A DNA stretch of 64,000 bases from Chaetomium olivaceum (GCA_039881045.1 JAYWVB010000061.1:62001-126000); one strand, 5' to 3'. Shown: positions 1 to 13,546, numbered from the stretch's first letter. The notes: a model not told the origin generated them from the sequence alone. Numbers and translations: made by a program.

Positions 1-1308
1 AGTTCTTCTTACAACACCGCCGCCATTCCCGGCCCAGACTTTTCAGTCTTCACCACGGATCAAACACAGTCAACATGGCTTCCCTCCAGTTCCTCGAGCC
101 TGCCGGCATCATCCGCGCAACAACAGCACCTACAGCACTTGAATCTGCCGCCTCATCAACAGGACTTTGTCTTGTTCGATCAGCCGATCAAACCACGTCA
201 ACATAATCGCTCTGTCCCGCAACCTTCCGCCAACGGAGGTGTAAACTCAAACCAGCAACATCGTCACCAACCGTTGTTTCCGCAACATCAGGTCCCGACC
301 TCGCCGTCTCTGCAGAACCAGCGAGTTGCTAGCATCATCCAGGCCACTGGACACCAAGCGACCTCTTCGGCTTTTACCAATCGGTTTAGTTCTCCCGCGC
401 AGAATCAGAATCAGCATCAGTTCTACGCTTCGTCCGCCCCAACGTCATCGGTCGCTTTGACCCAACAGAACCGGCCCACAAGACCGCCCGTGCCCCTGTT
501 CTCCCAAAGCACTGGTAATATTCAGCGGGGCAAGATGAACATTCAGGGTAAGATCTTCTCCTTCCTCTGCATCGCTCTTTCCCGACAAACCATCTTACAC
601 CTTTCCTCAGATCTTGATTTGGACGAATTCACCGCCTTCGAGGGCGGTGCTTCTACCACCGCATATTCTTCACCCGCGCTCGCAAGCGTTTTCGACCTGA
701 GCGGCAGTGCTTCCAGCTCGACAACCAACATGGGCACCGTCTCGCCCCAGGATCTTCTGATCCAGGAGCCGTTCATGTCGGCGCCCAACTCCACTGCTCT
801 CACGGCTCTCACGTCGCCATCCATCTATAACGAATCACCCGAATTTGGCGATGTGTACGATGTTTCTCCCAGTTTCGGAAGCGGCGACTTCGACACCGGG
901 TCAACCGATGCTTGGTTCCCGCTCTTCCCCCAGAACAATGCTCGGCCCGAGGTGTCCCAGAAGCAGCCGACCAGCGCTGAGCAATCTCCTGCCTCCAAGT
1001 CGGACGACCTGGAGGTAGCCTCGGCACTGGGACACCGCCGCAAGTCGTCCGGGACCTCGCCTCCGACTCGTCCGTCGTCAATTGCTGGCGTTGGCTCTCG
1101 CCGTCGTGACAAGCCCCTTCCCCCTATCATTGTGGAGGACCCGTCGGACGTCACCGCCATGAAGCGTGCCCGCAACACCCTCGCCGCTCGCAAGTCTCGT
1201 GAGCGCAAGGCTCTGCGTCTGGATGAACTGGAGGAGAAGATCTCGAAGCTGACGGCTGAGCGTGATCATTGGAAGAACATCGCGCTTGCGCACGGTGCAA
1301 AGGAGTAA
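1..1308 (+). CDS. cpc-1: Cross-pathway control bZIP activator CPC1/CpcA (GCN4 orthologue), 5' partial
   Basis: Transcription activator of amino-acid biosynthesis genes during starvation. The frame is open from base 1, so the start codon lies left of the window. Exons are 1-547 and 611-1308; the intron at 548-610 (GTAAGA...CTCAG) is 63 bases with no stop, so it reads through in frame, but splicing joins MNIQ directly to DLDLDEFTAFEGG, as expected for this family. The visible protein is about 414 residues. The first half is Gln/Ser/Pro-rich and disordered, with a QDFVLFD motif near residue 57 like that of fungal CpcA. The acidic activation region follows the intron. The C-terminus is a GCN4-type basic region (NTLAARKSRER, in DPSDVTAMKRARN context) plus a short zipper (LDELEEKISKL). 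Family members are controlled translationally by upstream ORFs, which would be outside this window. Family identity is clear; total length is unknown. Confidence 0.92.
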   Translation, partial: SSSYNTAAIPGPDFSVFTTDQTQSTWLPSSSSSLPASSAQQQHLQHLNLPPHQQDFVLFDQPIKPRQHNRSVPQPSANGGVNSNQQHRHQPLFPQHQVPTSPSLQNQRVASIIQATGHQATSSAFTNRFSSPAQNQNQHQFYASSAPTSSVALTQQNRPTRPPVPLFSQSTGNIQRGKMNIQGKIFSFLCIALSRQTILHLSSDLDLDEFTAFEGGASTTAYSSPALASVFDLSGSASSSTTNMGTVSPQDLLIQEPFMSAPNSTALTALTSPSIYNESPEFGDVYDVSPSFGSGDFDTGSTDAWFPLFPQNNARPEVSQKQPTSAEQSPASKSDDLEVASALGHRRKSSGTSPPTRPSSIAGVGSRRRDKPLPPIIVEDPSDVTAMKRARNTLAARKSRERKALRLDELEEKISKLTAERDHWKNIALAHGAKE

Positions 1309-3937
1309 AAAATACTAGGTGCTTGGCTTTTGGAATGATGTATTACCCCTCAATGGTCTGCATTGCATTGAGGAGGGGGTTTCCCTGTTTTTTCCTGTTT
1401 TTTTTTTAAGTTTCGTGGATTACCTTATTTCAGTTGCCTGTCGTTTTAGCCCAGGCTCCGAATCAGCGTGTCTAGTTATCTGGGTGTTTCTTTAGGACCG
1501 CAACACTGAGTATGATCTCAACAATCTTGCATGTGCCAAAAATGTGAATGAATCCGCTGTGTGTTGAGGTCTCGTCAATTACCACTCCTGGTTGTCGACA
1601 GCACACTGTCTGACATTGTCCCAATTCGGTCAACCATCCCAATTCCCAACCGTCCGAGTCTGGTCAATCTGCCCTCCCGCTTCGTTTTCGAATCGCGAAA
1701 CAGGCCCAACCCTGCCGCTGGATCGAAACCCCTCTCCAGGTCCTCTCATCTGATCTGTGCAATCCGAACCCAACGGCCCCCAATTCTTCGTCTCTCCCAT
1801 CTTCCCGGATTGTCCTGTCATCATTTCCACGGTACTTCAACCGCTGTCATTTGTTTGGGGGCGTTGATTGAAAGGTATTCACATCTACAAGTAGTTGCCG
1901 TCAACCCAGCTGCAGGATAAGCGCGTCGAGGGTGCTGAGGGCTCTCTGGAACGTTAGTCCTTGCTGACTTGTTCAATATTGTGGCATCTAGATTGTTCAT
2001 TAAACCTTCAGTTGTGGATTTCACAACAGCTCTAAGTATTTCACTACGAAACTGTCTAAGATCAACAAGTTCCATTTCCAGTTTGCAATCCAGTCAAACT
2101 AGGGGGGTATCTAGAAACTTCATACCTAGACCCCGCCTGGGCAAAATATGCTGGACTCCAAGTAGGAAAATCGAGTTGATATAGAAATGAAGCAAAAGTT
2201 ATCCGGGACTCTGGAGATACTTTTTTTTTTTTACGCCATTCACATTCCTTAAGTTGTTTTTCTCGCATTCGTTTTACACGGACTTGTTTTATTATGAAGT
2301 TCGTCTTTTTTGGGCCAGAGGCTGCCAGGACCAAATCATGAATAAACAACTTTTCACGTATGATATATTTTGTTGTTGACTTCCATCCTGATGCGCCTCT
2401 TGGCTTCTTGACTGCCCCAACCCGTCTTGCCACTGTTGAAATATGGCGCTAAATACATATATACCTCATGCATTAATATCCATGTTTGCAGTCCATATCA
2501 TCCGCAAACAACAGTCAACTGCGTGCCAGAGAGGGAAAGAAGAACAACCCCCTACCCAGTTGAACACCACGCTGTGAGGCTGGAACGCTGGTCAGAGAAC
2601 CGACAAAACAACACGAGCACCGCCAACATGACAACACCAGCGGTGAAACAACTAGTTCCATGCACATACACCACCGCGTCGGAACGTCCCACAGCGTGGC
2701 CGTCAGCCCGGGCCGTCAACCCAAGCCGTCAGCCATTCTCACGGCTCTGCCCCCTCGCCTCAAGACACCCGCAATCCCCCGGTTCTTATTCCGTACGCTC
2801 AACCATTCCCACCAGACCGAGCTTCATTTTGCCTCCCTCCTCCGTGGCATCCGTGTGATCCATGCAGTATATGTCATTTCTGCCATCCATGCCATCACAA
2901 CCGCGGCCCCCCATCCGCTGCTCTCCGCCTGCTGTCTCTGCCTGCTGCCTTCACCTCCTCCACCGGTGCCTCCATGCCGCTACAACCCCCCAAGTTCAAA
3001 CAGCACAAAAGTCACAACGACGGAACAGGTAACCAGGTAAGTAGAGTAGCAAGTGCCCAAGCTTTTTATGTATCCCCCCCCAAACGCATCGCTCAACGCA
3101 TCGCACAACAACACACCACGAAGAAAAACACCATGCCAGGACAAAGGTAGGTAGGAAGAGAAGAAAAAGACAAGTAAAGCCACACAAAAAGCATCGTATC
3201 ATGCCAAACCATTGCCATTTGCCATTATCACAAGCCCAGTACGGGACCTCAGTCGGTACTAGTACTAGAGAGAGAGCCGGACAAACAGAAAAGAACGAAG
3301 GTCAACCAACCCGTAAGACCGAGGAAGAAAGGGTGAAAAAAAAGAGGCGGGCGCCGCCAGCCAGACCAAAAGCCACAAGGCCACAAACCGGCGATGGCGA
3401 CGGCGAAGAGCACAAAATATTGCTCAGCCCACTCAATGCCTGCTTGCATCATTGCTGCAAAATCCGAACCATTCCCTTTCCATCGAGTTTCATCCCCTGT
3501 CCTGATTCAGCCCGTCTGCATGCGTGTCTTAACTTGTTTGGCCCAGTCCGTTTTATTGACACTTCGATCAACATCACGCAAGATGCCATGCCATACAACT
3601 GCCCACATCACACCATCACCACAACCATGCCATGCCATGCCATGCCATGCAATAATAATAAAAAGTAATGCCACATCCTCTCTGCCCCGGCTGTCTCCTT
3701 TCCACTTGACTAACAACTCTCCTTTTGCAAGCAAGCAAGCAGGCCATGTCCGTCGGACCGGGAGGAAAATATTCGTACATATACAGTTCGGTTCGGATAT
3801 TGGACGCGTGCTAGAAAGAATACCCAACTCGCCCGGTGGGCGGTTCGTGATGGGGCGGGGAAGTTTAATAAAAAAAAAGGGCGGTGATATGTAATTAGAA
3901 AACGCCCTTATTACGACGTCTTTGTGAACGACTGGTC
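1309..3937. other. Intergenic region between convergent cpc-1 and the 3938-7523 gene
   Basis: I see no gene here. cpc-1 reads in from the left and the next gene ends at 3938 on the other strand, so both 3' UTRs fall in this stretch. Open frames up to about 166 residues occur on both strands but overlap each other, have no conserved motif and show no paired splice signals. The stretch holds short T and A runs and a CATGC tandem tract at 3626-3650. Confidence 0.6.
3626..3650 (+). repeat. CATGC pentanucleotide tandem repeat, 5 copies
   Basis: Five perfect head-to-tail copies of CATGC, followed by an AAT tract. Similar but less regular CATGC/GCATG tracts appear near 24985-25015, 35250-35285 and 54185-54230. 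Confidence 0.9.
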
Positions 3938-6900
3938 TTAGTTGACGGTCATCATTTGCATCCGCGGCGAATCGACCGACGCCCTACTCAGAATCGAAGG
4001 AGTACTGCGACTGGTGGGTAAGCGCCTCGGCGGACTGGAGCCTGGGTCGACAAAAACACGCGTGAACGCAGGACTGCCATCAGGGTTCTGGTGGCGGGAG
4101 AGCCGTTCCCGGCGGGGCGTCCCGGCAGGACTTTGGGTGATTAACTCAGCCCTGCGAACAGCGTCTGAGAGCGAGTCTCGCAATTGCCCCGCCCGCTTGA
4201 CCAGTTCCTGGAGGCTATTGGTGTCGAAAAACAGCTTCGCGTCCGGGGTCTTGGGAGCCGGGCTCTTGATCCGGTCGGCTTTTTGTTGCTGCTTCATGGC
4301 TTCGATCACTGTCGAGATAATCATGGAATTTCGACTCGGGCTCGAGCATCGACTAGTCGCGTGTGACTTTGCGGGGGTCGCAGTCCCTTCGCTCAGCGGC
4401 CAGTTGCCAAAAATATCGTCTTCGGGCGAGAATACGGACCGCCGCCGAGGGCTATGTCGCTCCCGTATTACCGCTGTCTTGGACATTTCAGGTTCCGGAA
4501 GCCCAAAGGGGTCGTCGATGTGGTCGAGAATATGACCGTCGAACCCTTCATCCAGAAACCGGTCATCGATCTTAGACCGATCGAAGTCCGTCGACGGCCT
4601 TGTCGACGACAATGTCGAGTTCAGTTCCTCGTCATCATCCTCGTCCGGAGACGCCAGGGCAATGATGCTCTCAGCCTCTGCCCACTTGGTTGCCATCGAT
4701 CCTCTCAGAATATCGAGGTCTTTGCCATGTCGGCATAACCGTTTCAAGTCGTTGACCAGTAATGACAGTTCGCGGATCTGTCCTGAGTGTGCTCTTACGC
4801 TCGGTTGCGTTGCCCGGATCGAAGCGGGGACCACCATTGCAAAGCTCGTGGCCGAGTCCTTGCCTCCCGGTGAGCAGATCGAAGCTTCGTCCTCATCGAA
4901 CTCAAAGTCGTCGTCCCAGTCCTCGCTAGCCGTCTTTGTTCCCAAACCCCAAGTTCCGAATTTGGGCGGCGGCTTTGAGCCATCCGATAGATCGGGGACA
5001 AGGAGGGGCACACTCTGGCTGCGTACGTGAGCAGCACCAGGTGGTTTGCGGTTTGTAGCACGGCCTCCTCTCAAGTCCAACTCCTGTTTTCCGTGTACCG
5101 TCTTCGGCCGTGGTAAATCTGTGTCGAACTTGTCGTGAACCGAAGGCTCGGACCAGTCGAAAATGTTGCTCCTCGGTCGCTCGCTGATGCTATCCCCCTG
5201 GGAGTCGAGGCTGGCACAGCCACTGACGTTCCTGAGGGCTTGTCTAAACGTAGGACTGACACGGCGGGAGTTGGTCGAGCTCGGCGGCGAAAGGTGGTTG
5301 CTAAGAGTATTTTCGTCATCTCGTGCCCAGTCATCATCGTCATCATCATCAAACGACAACCGTCCAAAGTCGCGGCTGCCTAGCGACAGCTCATGTGTAG
5401 CGTCAAACCCAAAATCCTTCCGATTCTGCGGCCCAAACCCGGGCGCTTCGATCATATGTGTCGGCCTGATTGGCGTGTCAACACCCTCGTCTTCCTCCGT
5501 GATTTTCGTTTCGCCATCCCAAGAGCGCCCGAGCATTTCCTGAATTGACAATCGCTTTGTCTTGGTGTTGCTCGCAGTGTTAGGGGGCGAGTCATCGAAC
5601 ATGGACTCCACCGGCGTCTCGACAGATCTCACACGACCAGAAGAAGCCCCAGTGCGGAAGGAGTCGTACATGCCGTCGCTTCTGAAGTCCGTGTCCTCTT
5701 CGTCTCCAAAAGCACCATCACGAGCCGACACGTCGGAGCCCGCGAGCGTCACGGATCGCTCGCCCGACGGCCCTCGGCTGTGAGTAGTGACTGATGGGGA
5801 CTGAGAGTAATTGATGGGGCTATGAAGTGCCCGGGTGGGGCCGGGTGAACCTATTCGTGTGATATCCAGGTTGAAACTGGAGAGGCGGTTGAGGGGAGGC
5901 AAGGGAGACGAAGAGTTTCGCTTGCGGGTTCGGGGAAGTTCGGCTGAGCCGAATTCATATTCCGGTTGCCGCTGAGAGTTTTCTTGAGCCTCCGGTGGCG
6001 CGTGAATTCCTTCGAGCCCTGGTTTAACCGGGGCTTGGGCTTGGTCGCGCGGCGCAGCCCCGGAGTCCGGGGTATAGCGGCCCGATCCTGACTTTGCGTC
6101 AATCGTGCTCCGTCTTGGGCGCCGAGTGCTTCCAGTCCTCGAAATCCAGTTGCCCGCTGAACTAAAATGCATCGATAGGGACCTCCTTGGCGGTTGGTCT
6201 GCCCTGGAGTCGGTTGAATTGGACGGGTCGCTTGCTGTCGGGGATGCCTCCTCCGTTTCCCCAGTCGTCAAATGATCCGATGGTGCCTCAACTTCTTCTT
6301 TTAAGGCAGGAACATCGGCAACATCACTCGCTTTCGTGAGATAGGCGCGAAAGATATTGCCCCGGGCTAATGACAACCTTTTTCGTGGAAATATGTTGTG
6401 GGGGGGCCGCTCCCGGGCCGGAGAAATCCCGCCCTGACGAAACCGAGCGGCGAGCATGGAAAAATGAGGTCCATTTTCTAGGCTGCCGACCATTTTCCAC
6501 TGTCGGCGGGAAAGTCATGGAAGTTGGTGACGGGCTGTAGCTGTCAAACGGGGCCTTCGCATCTGGCGAAAGGGGCTCAACACAAGCACCCTGCTGCTGA
6601 AATTGCTGCATCGTCGCGGAACGTTGGTGGCTGGTCGCCGGCCTTCGGAGGGTCAAAACCTGCGATATAGAGCCGCGGCGTGTCGGCTCCCCTGCTGTTC
6701 CGTTGTGCCCGGATGTCGTTCTCTTGACCAGCTTGTTTGGAGCAGAATGAGAGGTGGGTGATTGTCCAAGCATCGGAACGCCAGAGCCGTGGGAAAAGGT
6801 CATGGACGATGAGTCTGGGCCCATGCTTGACCTTCGGCTCCCATGTTGAGATAGAGGCCGGAGAGACAGCCGCCGTATCCAAGACTCCTTTGATGATACC

Positions 6901-7523
6901 GAATCCCTACAATTCTCCGCTATGGGTTGCGACGTTAGATCGCCTGGCCGTATGAATGACTGTCTCCTGCTGCTGGACCTCGGCGACGAGACCGAAATGC
7001 CGGTAAGAGGCCGTGGGCCACTCGTTGGACTTATTGGGCTTGTCGGGTGTGATGTAAGAGGACCCGGGGTTACATCAGCGAGCTGGCGGAAAGATGCATA
7101 AGGGAATTCTTCTGCCGGCGACGGGCAAGCGTAATAGTTAGGGACGGCGCTCGTGCTGGGACGGGGAGGCGTAGGCTGGGTTTGGAAACCGTCGTAGTCA
7201 GTGGGGAATCGGTGTTGGATTGGGCTCGACCACGGCGCTTCAGGTTCGGGGGGTTGACCAAAGACTAAACCAGCGGCAGCGGCAGCGGCAGCGGTGCCGG
7301 CTCCCACGAGCTACGGACAAGTACATTAGCATCCCTGGACAACGGAGTATTTAGCCCGCCCTACAGGACGGGTACAGAACGGGGCCTCGAGGGCAGAGCT
7401 ATATTTGGGCTGCGAAGGGAGCAATTCAAACCAAACAAGACTCGTTTGTCCTGTCGGTTTGCGTTCCTGCCCAAAGCCCAACAGGGAATTCGCTGTCGAA
7501 CTTACACTCGGCACGGCCTGCAT
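3938..7523 (-). CDS. Large serine-rich disordered protein of unknown function (apparent frameshift)
   Basis: I do not recognise this protein. A hidden first exon, 7523-7506 (ATG + five codons, MQAVPS), is followed by a GTAAGT donor; the 195-base intron ends CCGTAG at 7311 with a GCTAAT branch site, and exon 2 continues in phase as LVGAGTAAAAAAAGLVFG. The main exon reads 7310-3938 but changes frame near 6400, where a run of seven G (C on the coding strand) separates SGPGAAPP from HNIFPRKRLS; one base fewer restores a product of about 1,129 residues. It is rich in Ser, Pro and Arg, with many RRxS/SPxR sites, an acidic WDDDFEFDED patch, an Asp run (FDDDDDDDWA) and two predicted C-terminal helices (around IRELSLLVNDLKRL and LQELVKRAGQLRDSL). 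This suggests a kinase-regulated scaffold. A Byr4/Bfa1-like septation regulator was considered but cannot be supported from sequence alone. Confidence 0.72.
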
Positions 7524-10500
7524 CTCAACTGCGGTTGGTTATGTCGACGGCAAGCAGCCGGTGGAAGAAAGAGGGGCGAGGCGGGATTCGGTAATCGTGA
7601 GGGTCGTGGTTTGCATCGTCAAAGCATTACGAAAAGAGGGACTTGTTCGAGGGGACGTGGAATGCGGATGGTGCAGGCGCGTTCTTGCAGTCGAGGCTCG
7701 GCGAACGCCCGGCTGGAAAACGATCGACCTAAGGGAAGGTCCCTGCGCGCGCCGAGAGCCGTTTCCAATGCGATGGAAAATTATTACGCGGGGGGGGGGT
7801 CGGCCGATTAGACGGGCCCGGTATCCGTGGCGTTGTCGTCGTGGGAGACACGATCGGGTCAATGGGGGTGGGGGATGGATGCGGTCGGCGGGCGGTATGG
7901 CGGGCAGCAGTTGGCGGCGAGGCAATCCACAACAACAACGGTCGTTGCTATTGCCTGGACTGGCTGTCGTCTCGTCCTCGCGGCGAGCCGCAATTGGTGA
8001 AAATCGGCTTCTTCGAGATGCGATTAAGGCCGCGGCCGTGGGCCTGGCGCACACGTTTCTCGCTCTGGGCCGGGGAAGAAGCAACGTCCGTTTGCCAGAA
8101 AAACAAGCCAAAACAGCCAGAGAAGCCTGCCACAGAAACGCGACACGGGAAGGCGCAACTTCAGTGGGCCATCACCAAAAACAAGCTAAAAAGCTAAGGT
8201 AACCTTAAACGAGGGAAGTCCCGCTCTGACAACGCCGTCAGAGCAAAAGAGTAAAAAGAAAAAAACCTAGAATTAAAAAAGAGAGCGAGGTTGGTCGGGG
8301 ATCCAAGTCAACCCGAACAACAACAAAAACAGGTGCGAGCGGCAGTCCAACTTCGCACAACAGCGGGAATGGAAGGGTGGGAGCGGCAACGAACAACAAC
8401 CTGGAAGTTCGGTTGTCCCGCACCAGGATCAGGATCAATGTGGTGCTGTTAGGGGTGGAGACGGGGACTCCTTGGTTCACTTCACTGTCGTCGGGTTGTT
8501 GGGCGCTGGCAACGAACAGGGGGCTACAGGGGGGGTTATGGCTGAGGCCTGGCCAGGCTCTTTCCAGGCCTGGTCGCTCTGGAGAACGCCAGCCAGGGAG
8601 TGGCTTTTGGGATCGTCGCTTCGTTCGGGTATCGGGCAACCGCGCAGCATGGCCCGGGGCGACTCGGTGACCCTCTCAGAGCAAGACCCTTCTTGATACT
8701 AGCGCGCGCACGGAGGATTGCCTTGGCCCTGTTCCAATCTCGACAAAGCTGCGCCTGTTTGATGAGAATGCAGTGCTCTGCATCCCGGTGCTGCGCGCTT
8801 GCGCATTTGGCCCAGCGGAACAAGTAAGCTCGCAGGAATTTGCCCGCCCATGGAAGGGTAAAATCCACGCATAGCCAGTCATCCATCTCCGCTGAACCAA
8901 CATGCAACTGCATCAGCGCCTCCCTCTTACACAAGCTCGTCTGATGAGGCTCCCAGCCGAACCAGACGACTCGGGAGCGAACATCCCTGGAATTACGGTG
9001 TGCCCCTTTTTGTGTCTCGTCTGATCCAGAACATGGCGACTTCGTATCTATGACGGCTACAGATCTGTAAATCTACATCGATCTATACTAGCGCCCACTC
9101 ACCGACCTGCTGTGTACGTACACTACTTTTGGTATTGGATGCATACCAAGATCAAAATCGCCTAGGGACGGCAAACCCGCAAACCTTCCCCTTCTCGAGC
9201 CAAAGAGCAACCACAAACACAACATCCACCCTCCACCACCCACGGGCGTCTGTCTTTTTCGAGCCTTTCAACCGGCGCAGGGATGCCGTCGGAGCTGGAA
9301 GCTGGGCGCTGGGCCCCAGCAGCAATTAAACGATCCACCCGCGTCCGATCCACTCGATCCTTCCAAGGCACGACACAATCCCGCATTATCAGTGGACAGG
9401 AGCCATGCACGGCAGCATGAGTTCCAGGAACGCGAAACAACCTCAGCATGTCGTACTGACGAATGAAGTCCCCAAAACAGCATCCGGACCGGTGAAGCTC
9501 GATGCCGTGGCTAGCCTTTCACACACACCTTGGGCTGCACTACAATGGCGCGTCATCTTAGCCGATTATTTGATCAAGCTCCCCCTGTCCTCGACATCTC
9601 CTTTCCCACTTGTTTTCATGGATGACGTCTTACATCCAAACTGTTTACTAAGATGTTTTGACTCTGTTGAAACTGAGACATTTTATTAAGAAAGAATAGC
9701 CGTCAATCTTTCGTCAACCCTCGTTTTTCTCAATTTTTCCACTCCCGATCACTGTTACAACTGAGCCGTGTCTCTTCCCAAACAGGGGACAACCAAGGCT
9801 TATATCAGGTTCAGCACATGTATAATATCGGAGCCACAGTATCCAACTAATGGCTCAAACAGAGAAAAGTCCCGCGCCAACCATATACGCGTCCATTACC
9901 AACATCCCGTTTTTGGATTTGAGCCGTACCTAGCGACCGGGCAAACATTTAAACAGTGGCGTGGTCTCACGAGCGGAATTCCTCTCCTAGGTCGAACACG
10001 CGGACTCTTGGTCGAATGCCCCTCGTGCCCCTCCCCCACCTCTACTGCCACCTCCCTTGTGTCCAAGCCCTGGAAAGCAAACCTCGAACAGCACCTTCCA
10101 TAGCCCTGTTAGTGGACCCTTCCCCGCAAAGGAACTTCAACCATGGAAGCTCTCCCCTGCCCTTCGAAAACGTTCCAACCACTCAGGCTTCAGCCCTCTT
10201 GTCTGCATCCGGACAGCCGGGCTTATTCATAGCGAGAGGGGAACCAAGATCTTCAAGATCTCCATTGCTCCCAACCGGCAGCACAGCACAAACTCACCAA
10301 TCCCTTACAGACGGCACAGCGGGAAGGCAAAAGGAAAAACCCATGACTGAGCCCCCGGCCTGCCCGGCCCTGTGAGCGGCGCTGAAGACCCTCCAAAGCA
10401 GCAAATATTGATTACCTGCCTCGACACCGAGACATCGGGACAGGGGGGCTGCAACACCCCAGCCTCTAGCTCTGCTGCCAACGGGATACTGTAACCGAAG

Positions 10501-13500
10501 GCTTTGCTTCATGTCTCAGACCACCTTGCACCCCTCATGCTGTCTCGCGTGCCTTCAGGGCTCCGACAGAAAACGACAAACAGCCCTTGTTTTGACGGAC
10601 GAGTAACCCCCAACGGCCCCTTTTTTTTAACACTTTTTTTGCTTTTTCCACCACATCATCTGCATTCTACCGCACCGTCTCCCTTTAGTTACGCCCGAAC
10701 AAACACACTGATAGCTAGGAATGCGTCCAGCAACAGCATAGCCCAGCATCACACCGAACTATGTTACGCAGTAGGAGACGCGCCTGTGTCTCGTCCCGCC
10801 GCATGCTGCCGCGCTTGTGTGGTGTGTCAATCAGTCAGTCCGGAATAGATGGGGGGTGGTTCGGCAAGGGGGGTACCGCGGTGTGGGCGACGAGGCTGAA
10901 CGCCCCGGCGACGGGATGAGCCCCCGTCAGGAGACTTCGCTGGCCGAGGGAACACGTAGCTTGAGTAGGAAGTCGTGTAGCGCTGCGCGGCACGATCAGG
11001 CGGGTATCTGCTTGCTTGCTTGCTCTGCGTTGCTCGAGCCTCCCGAGTTTCGGATCAACTTCACTGAGTATGCGTGTGCTGTCTTCTGCGAACCTACCCG
11101 CGGATGAGGAAAACTCTGTCGAGTCGGCTTGCCCGGCCGCAGGATATTCAAGTGTGGGGGTCTCCAGCGGCAGCGTCCCCGTCGAAGTTCATATCTTGCC
11201 GTCTCCCCCTCTATCACAATCATCAACGAGCCGGTTTCATAGCCCAGCCGCTAGCCGCCACCTTGTGATACCCGGTAGTGTTGCGTTGTTCTTCCTCGTC
11301 AGAGGCGGCCAACGACGTGAGGAGTGATGGCAAAAGAAATGGCTGGTAGCGTTGTCTCGGAAGCCCGATACAATATCGATCTGTTCCCTGTCTCATCCTT
11401 TCAATATCCCGTCAGGCCGGCATCGTCACATCCACCGATGATGCATGGTTCGGGATCCTGCACTGAAATACGCCGCCCCGCCTCACTAAGCTCCCGGTGG
11501 CGTCCGGCGGGGTGCTGCTTGCGCCGCATCATGGTGACATATCTCTACCGCACTTGTGCATGATGTATCGGTTGCCCGCTGTGTTGCGAGATTTGGAACT
11601 GAGAGAACCAGTCCTCGTGAACAAGGGAGTCGGGGCCAAGGCGAGGCTAGGGTCGTCCCGCAGGACGGGCCTTCGCATCAGGAAAAACCCGGTGGCCCCG
11701 TTAACATCCCGGAAGCTCGCCGTTCCTGTGCAACAAGTCCGGTCATCGTAGCCCGTGCTCTCGCACAACGGCTGTTGTCAGATTTATCCATGTTGCGAGG
11801 TTTGGAAATGAGACCACGACGGGTTGCCCAGCGACAGCCCGGGTGTGATGTCCAGGCGAACCGGGTACGAAGCATTGCTACAGGGTACAACTGTGCCGCC
11901 TGGAACCATGTTTCCAGAACCCGTGGGCTTGCAACAGAGAGTCTCGATGCCGGCCGGTAGCGCTCAGGGCTAGCTGGTTAAAAATAGCCGCCGCGGGACT
12001 TGAAACATAAGAAAACGCCTCGAGCCAAAGTCTTCTTACTCTGCCATGAATTCGCAGGTAGAAACTAGACGTCCACTTCAATGGTCTGTTGACAAGCTAG
12101 ACGGCGCTTCCTGTTTAGAACCTCAACCTAGTTCGATTCAGGATAGCGGTTTTGTCTTAAATGTCTGGTAGCCAGGCGAGCCAGGTAAAGAGCACAAAAA
12201 CCGGTGGGCGACCAGGATTTCGATCTCCAGAGTGCCAAGTCCCGATCCAGCGAGAATTGTTGTACAAAGATCTCCTACCCTGCCTTCACGGAATATGGCA
12301 CTTTTGAAACAAGTTGTGAACCGGCAGAATGCTCGATCGGATGCCCTTGGGCTGATCAGATGGCAGAAGAGCCGAGCCAGTCCTGGAACAAGGAGCAAGG
12401 ACAGGGAGGCCGGCTCTTTTGAATGAGCCGCTACCAAGGAAGGAGGCATTTTCTTGATCCCCTCTGCGATGTTTCCACATTCCATATCCGGTTATCCATG
12501 GGGAATTGTCCGTGCCGTCTCGTCCGGACTTCTCAATCTCGAAGTGCCTCCTGTTGGCTTCCAACACACTTGTGAGAATACCAGCCGATATGTGCCAAGC
12601 CATGCATGCGAGCAATCTCTGGATGCAGTCATCAAGCATGGCCAAGGCTGAAGAACTTTCCGGGTTCCTCGGGGACCTCCCCCGGGCTACCCCGGGCTTC
12701 CACGGCGAAGTCTCGAGATAAATGGCACGTGTGACTGAGGGGTCCGGGTGCGAGGAAAAGGAAGCCGCTGAATATCACACGCAAAAGGAACACGGGGGGA
12801 AGGGTCGTCTCGACTGAAGGGCGGTGGCATCAATGGTGCCGTGGTCCATCAACCAACTGCAAATTCCTCGCAGTGGCATAGGGTCGCATTGGGATGTCCA
12901 ACAAAGTGTTGCCGCTGGGAGAACCCAGTCGGCCGGAAATGGGAGCGATGGTCTGGGGTGAGACTTGCGTGTTCCGATTGGTGAGGGGCCACACGTCGAC
13001 GCGGGTGTAACAGCATTGAGCCGCGTTGGGATCGCGTCATTATGAAGAGCTTCATCGTAGCAGCTCCAAGTGGCCATCAGCTTCAATCGATTCGTTGCCG
13101 GCGGCGAAAAATAGGAGGGCTCAGAAGGCCACTCGGCCATCAGCCCAATCTGGGATGATGTTTTGATGTTTTGAGTGTTGGAAACGTGGGGCAACCAAGC
13201 GCCTGAGTGGAAACCCTGAAACATGAGGAGGATCATTCGCATCTTGGCCAATGATAACCCCACTCATCATTCATCGTCTTGCCAGATGTCGGCGGCTGCC
13301 GGGAAAGCGGGCCACAATCACGACCACATCCCACCATTCGAAATCTGCCCCGCCACGGCCGCCTGCTCGGCGCCAAAAATTCCAGGGACCAGGACCTAAC
13401 TGGAGGTATTCGTGTGCTACTCATCAGCCTTCATCCCAATCTGGCAAGAGGTGCGTTTTTGGGTGCATTACCTTGTTACCAAGTGGTGATCTGAGCCGGA

Positions 13501-13546
13501 CAACGTATACCAGTTTCGGGTTTCCGCGCCTGAACACTCGCCCATC
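7524..13546. other. 6 kb gene-poor region
   Basis: No gene supported. The left end is the promoter of the 3938-7523 gene; the right end, from about 13230, is the likely 5' leader of GCN20. The longest open frame (7405-8202, +, 265 codons) is basic, Arg/Gly-rich and antisense to the promoter and first exon of the neighbour, so it looks like a GC-rich chance frame. No tRNA-like, transposon-like or repeated structure was recognised apart from short T runs. Confidence 0.55.

Noticed and set aside
7405..8202. 265-codon open frame on the + strand
   Set aside because: Antisense to the first exon and promoter of the 3938-7523 gene; basic low-complexity product without homologous motifs.
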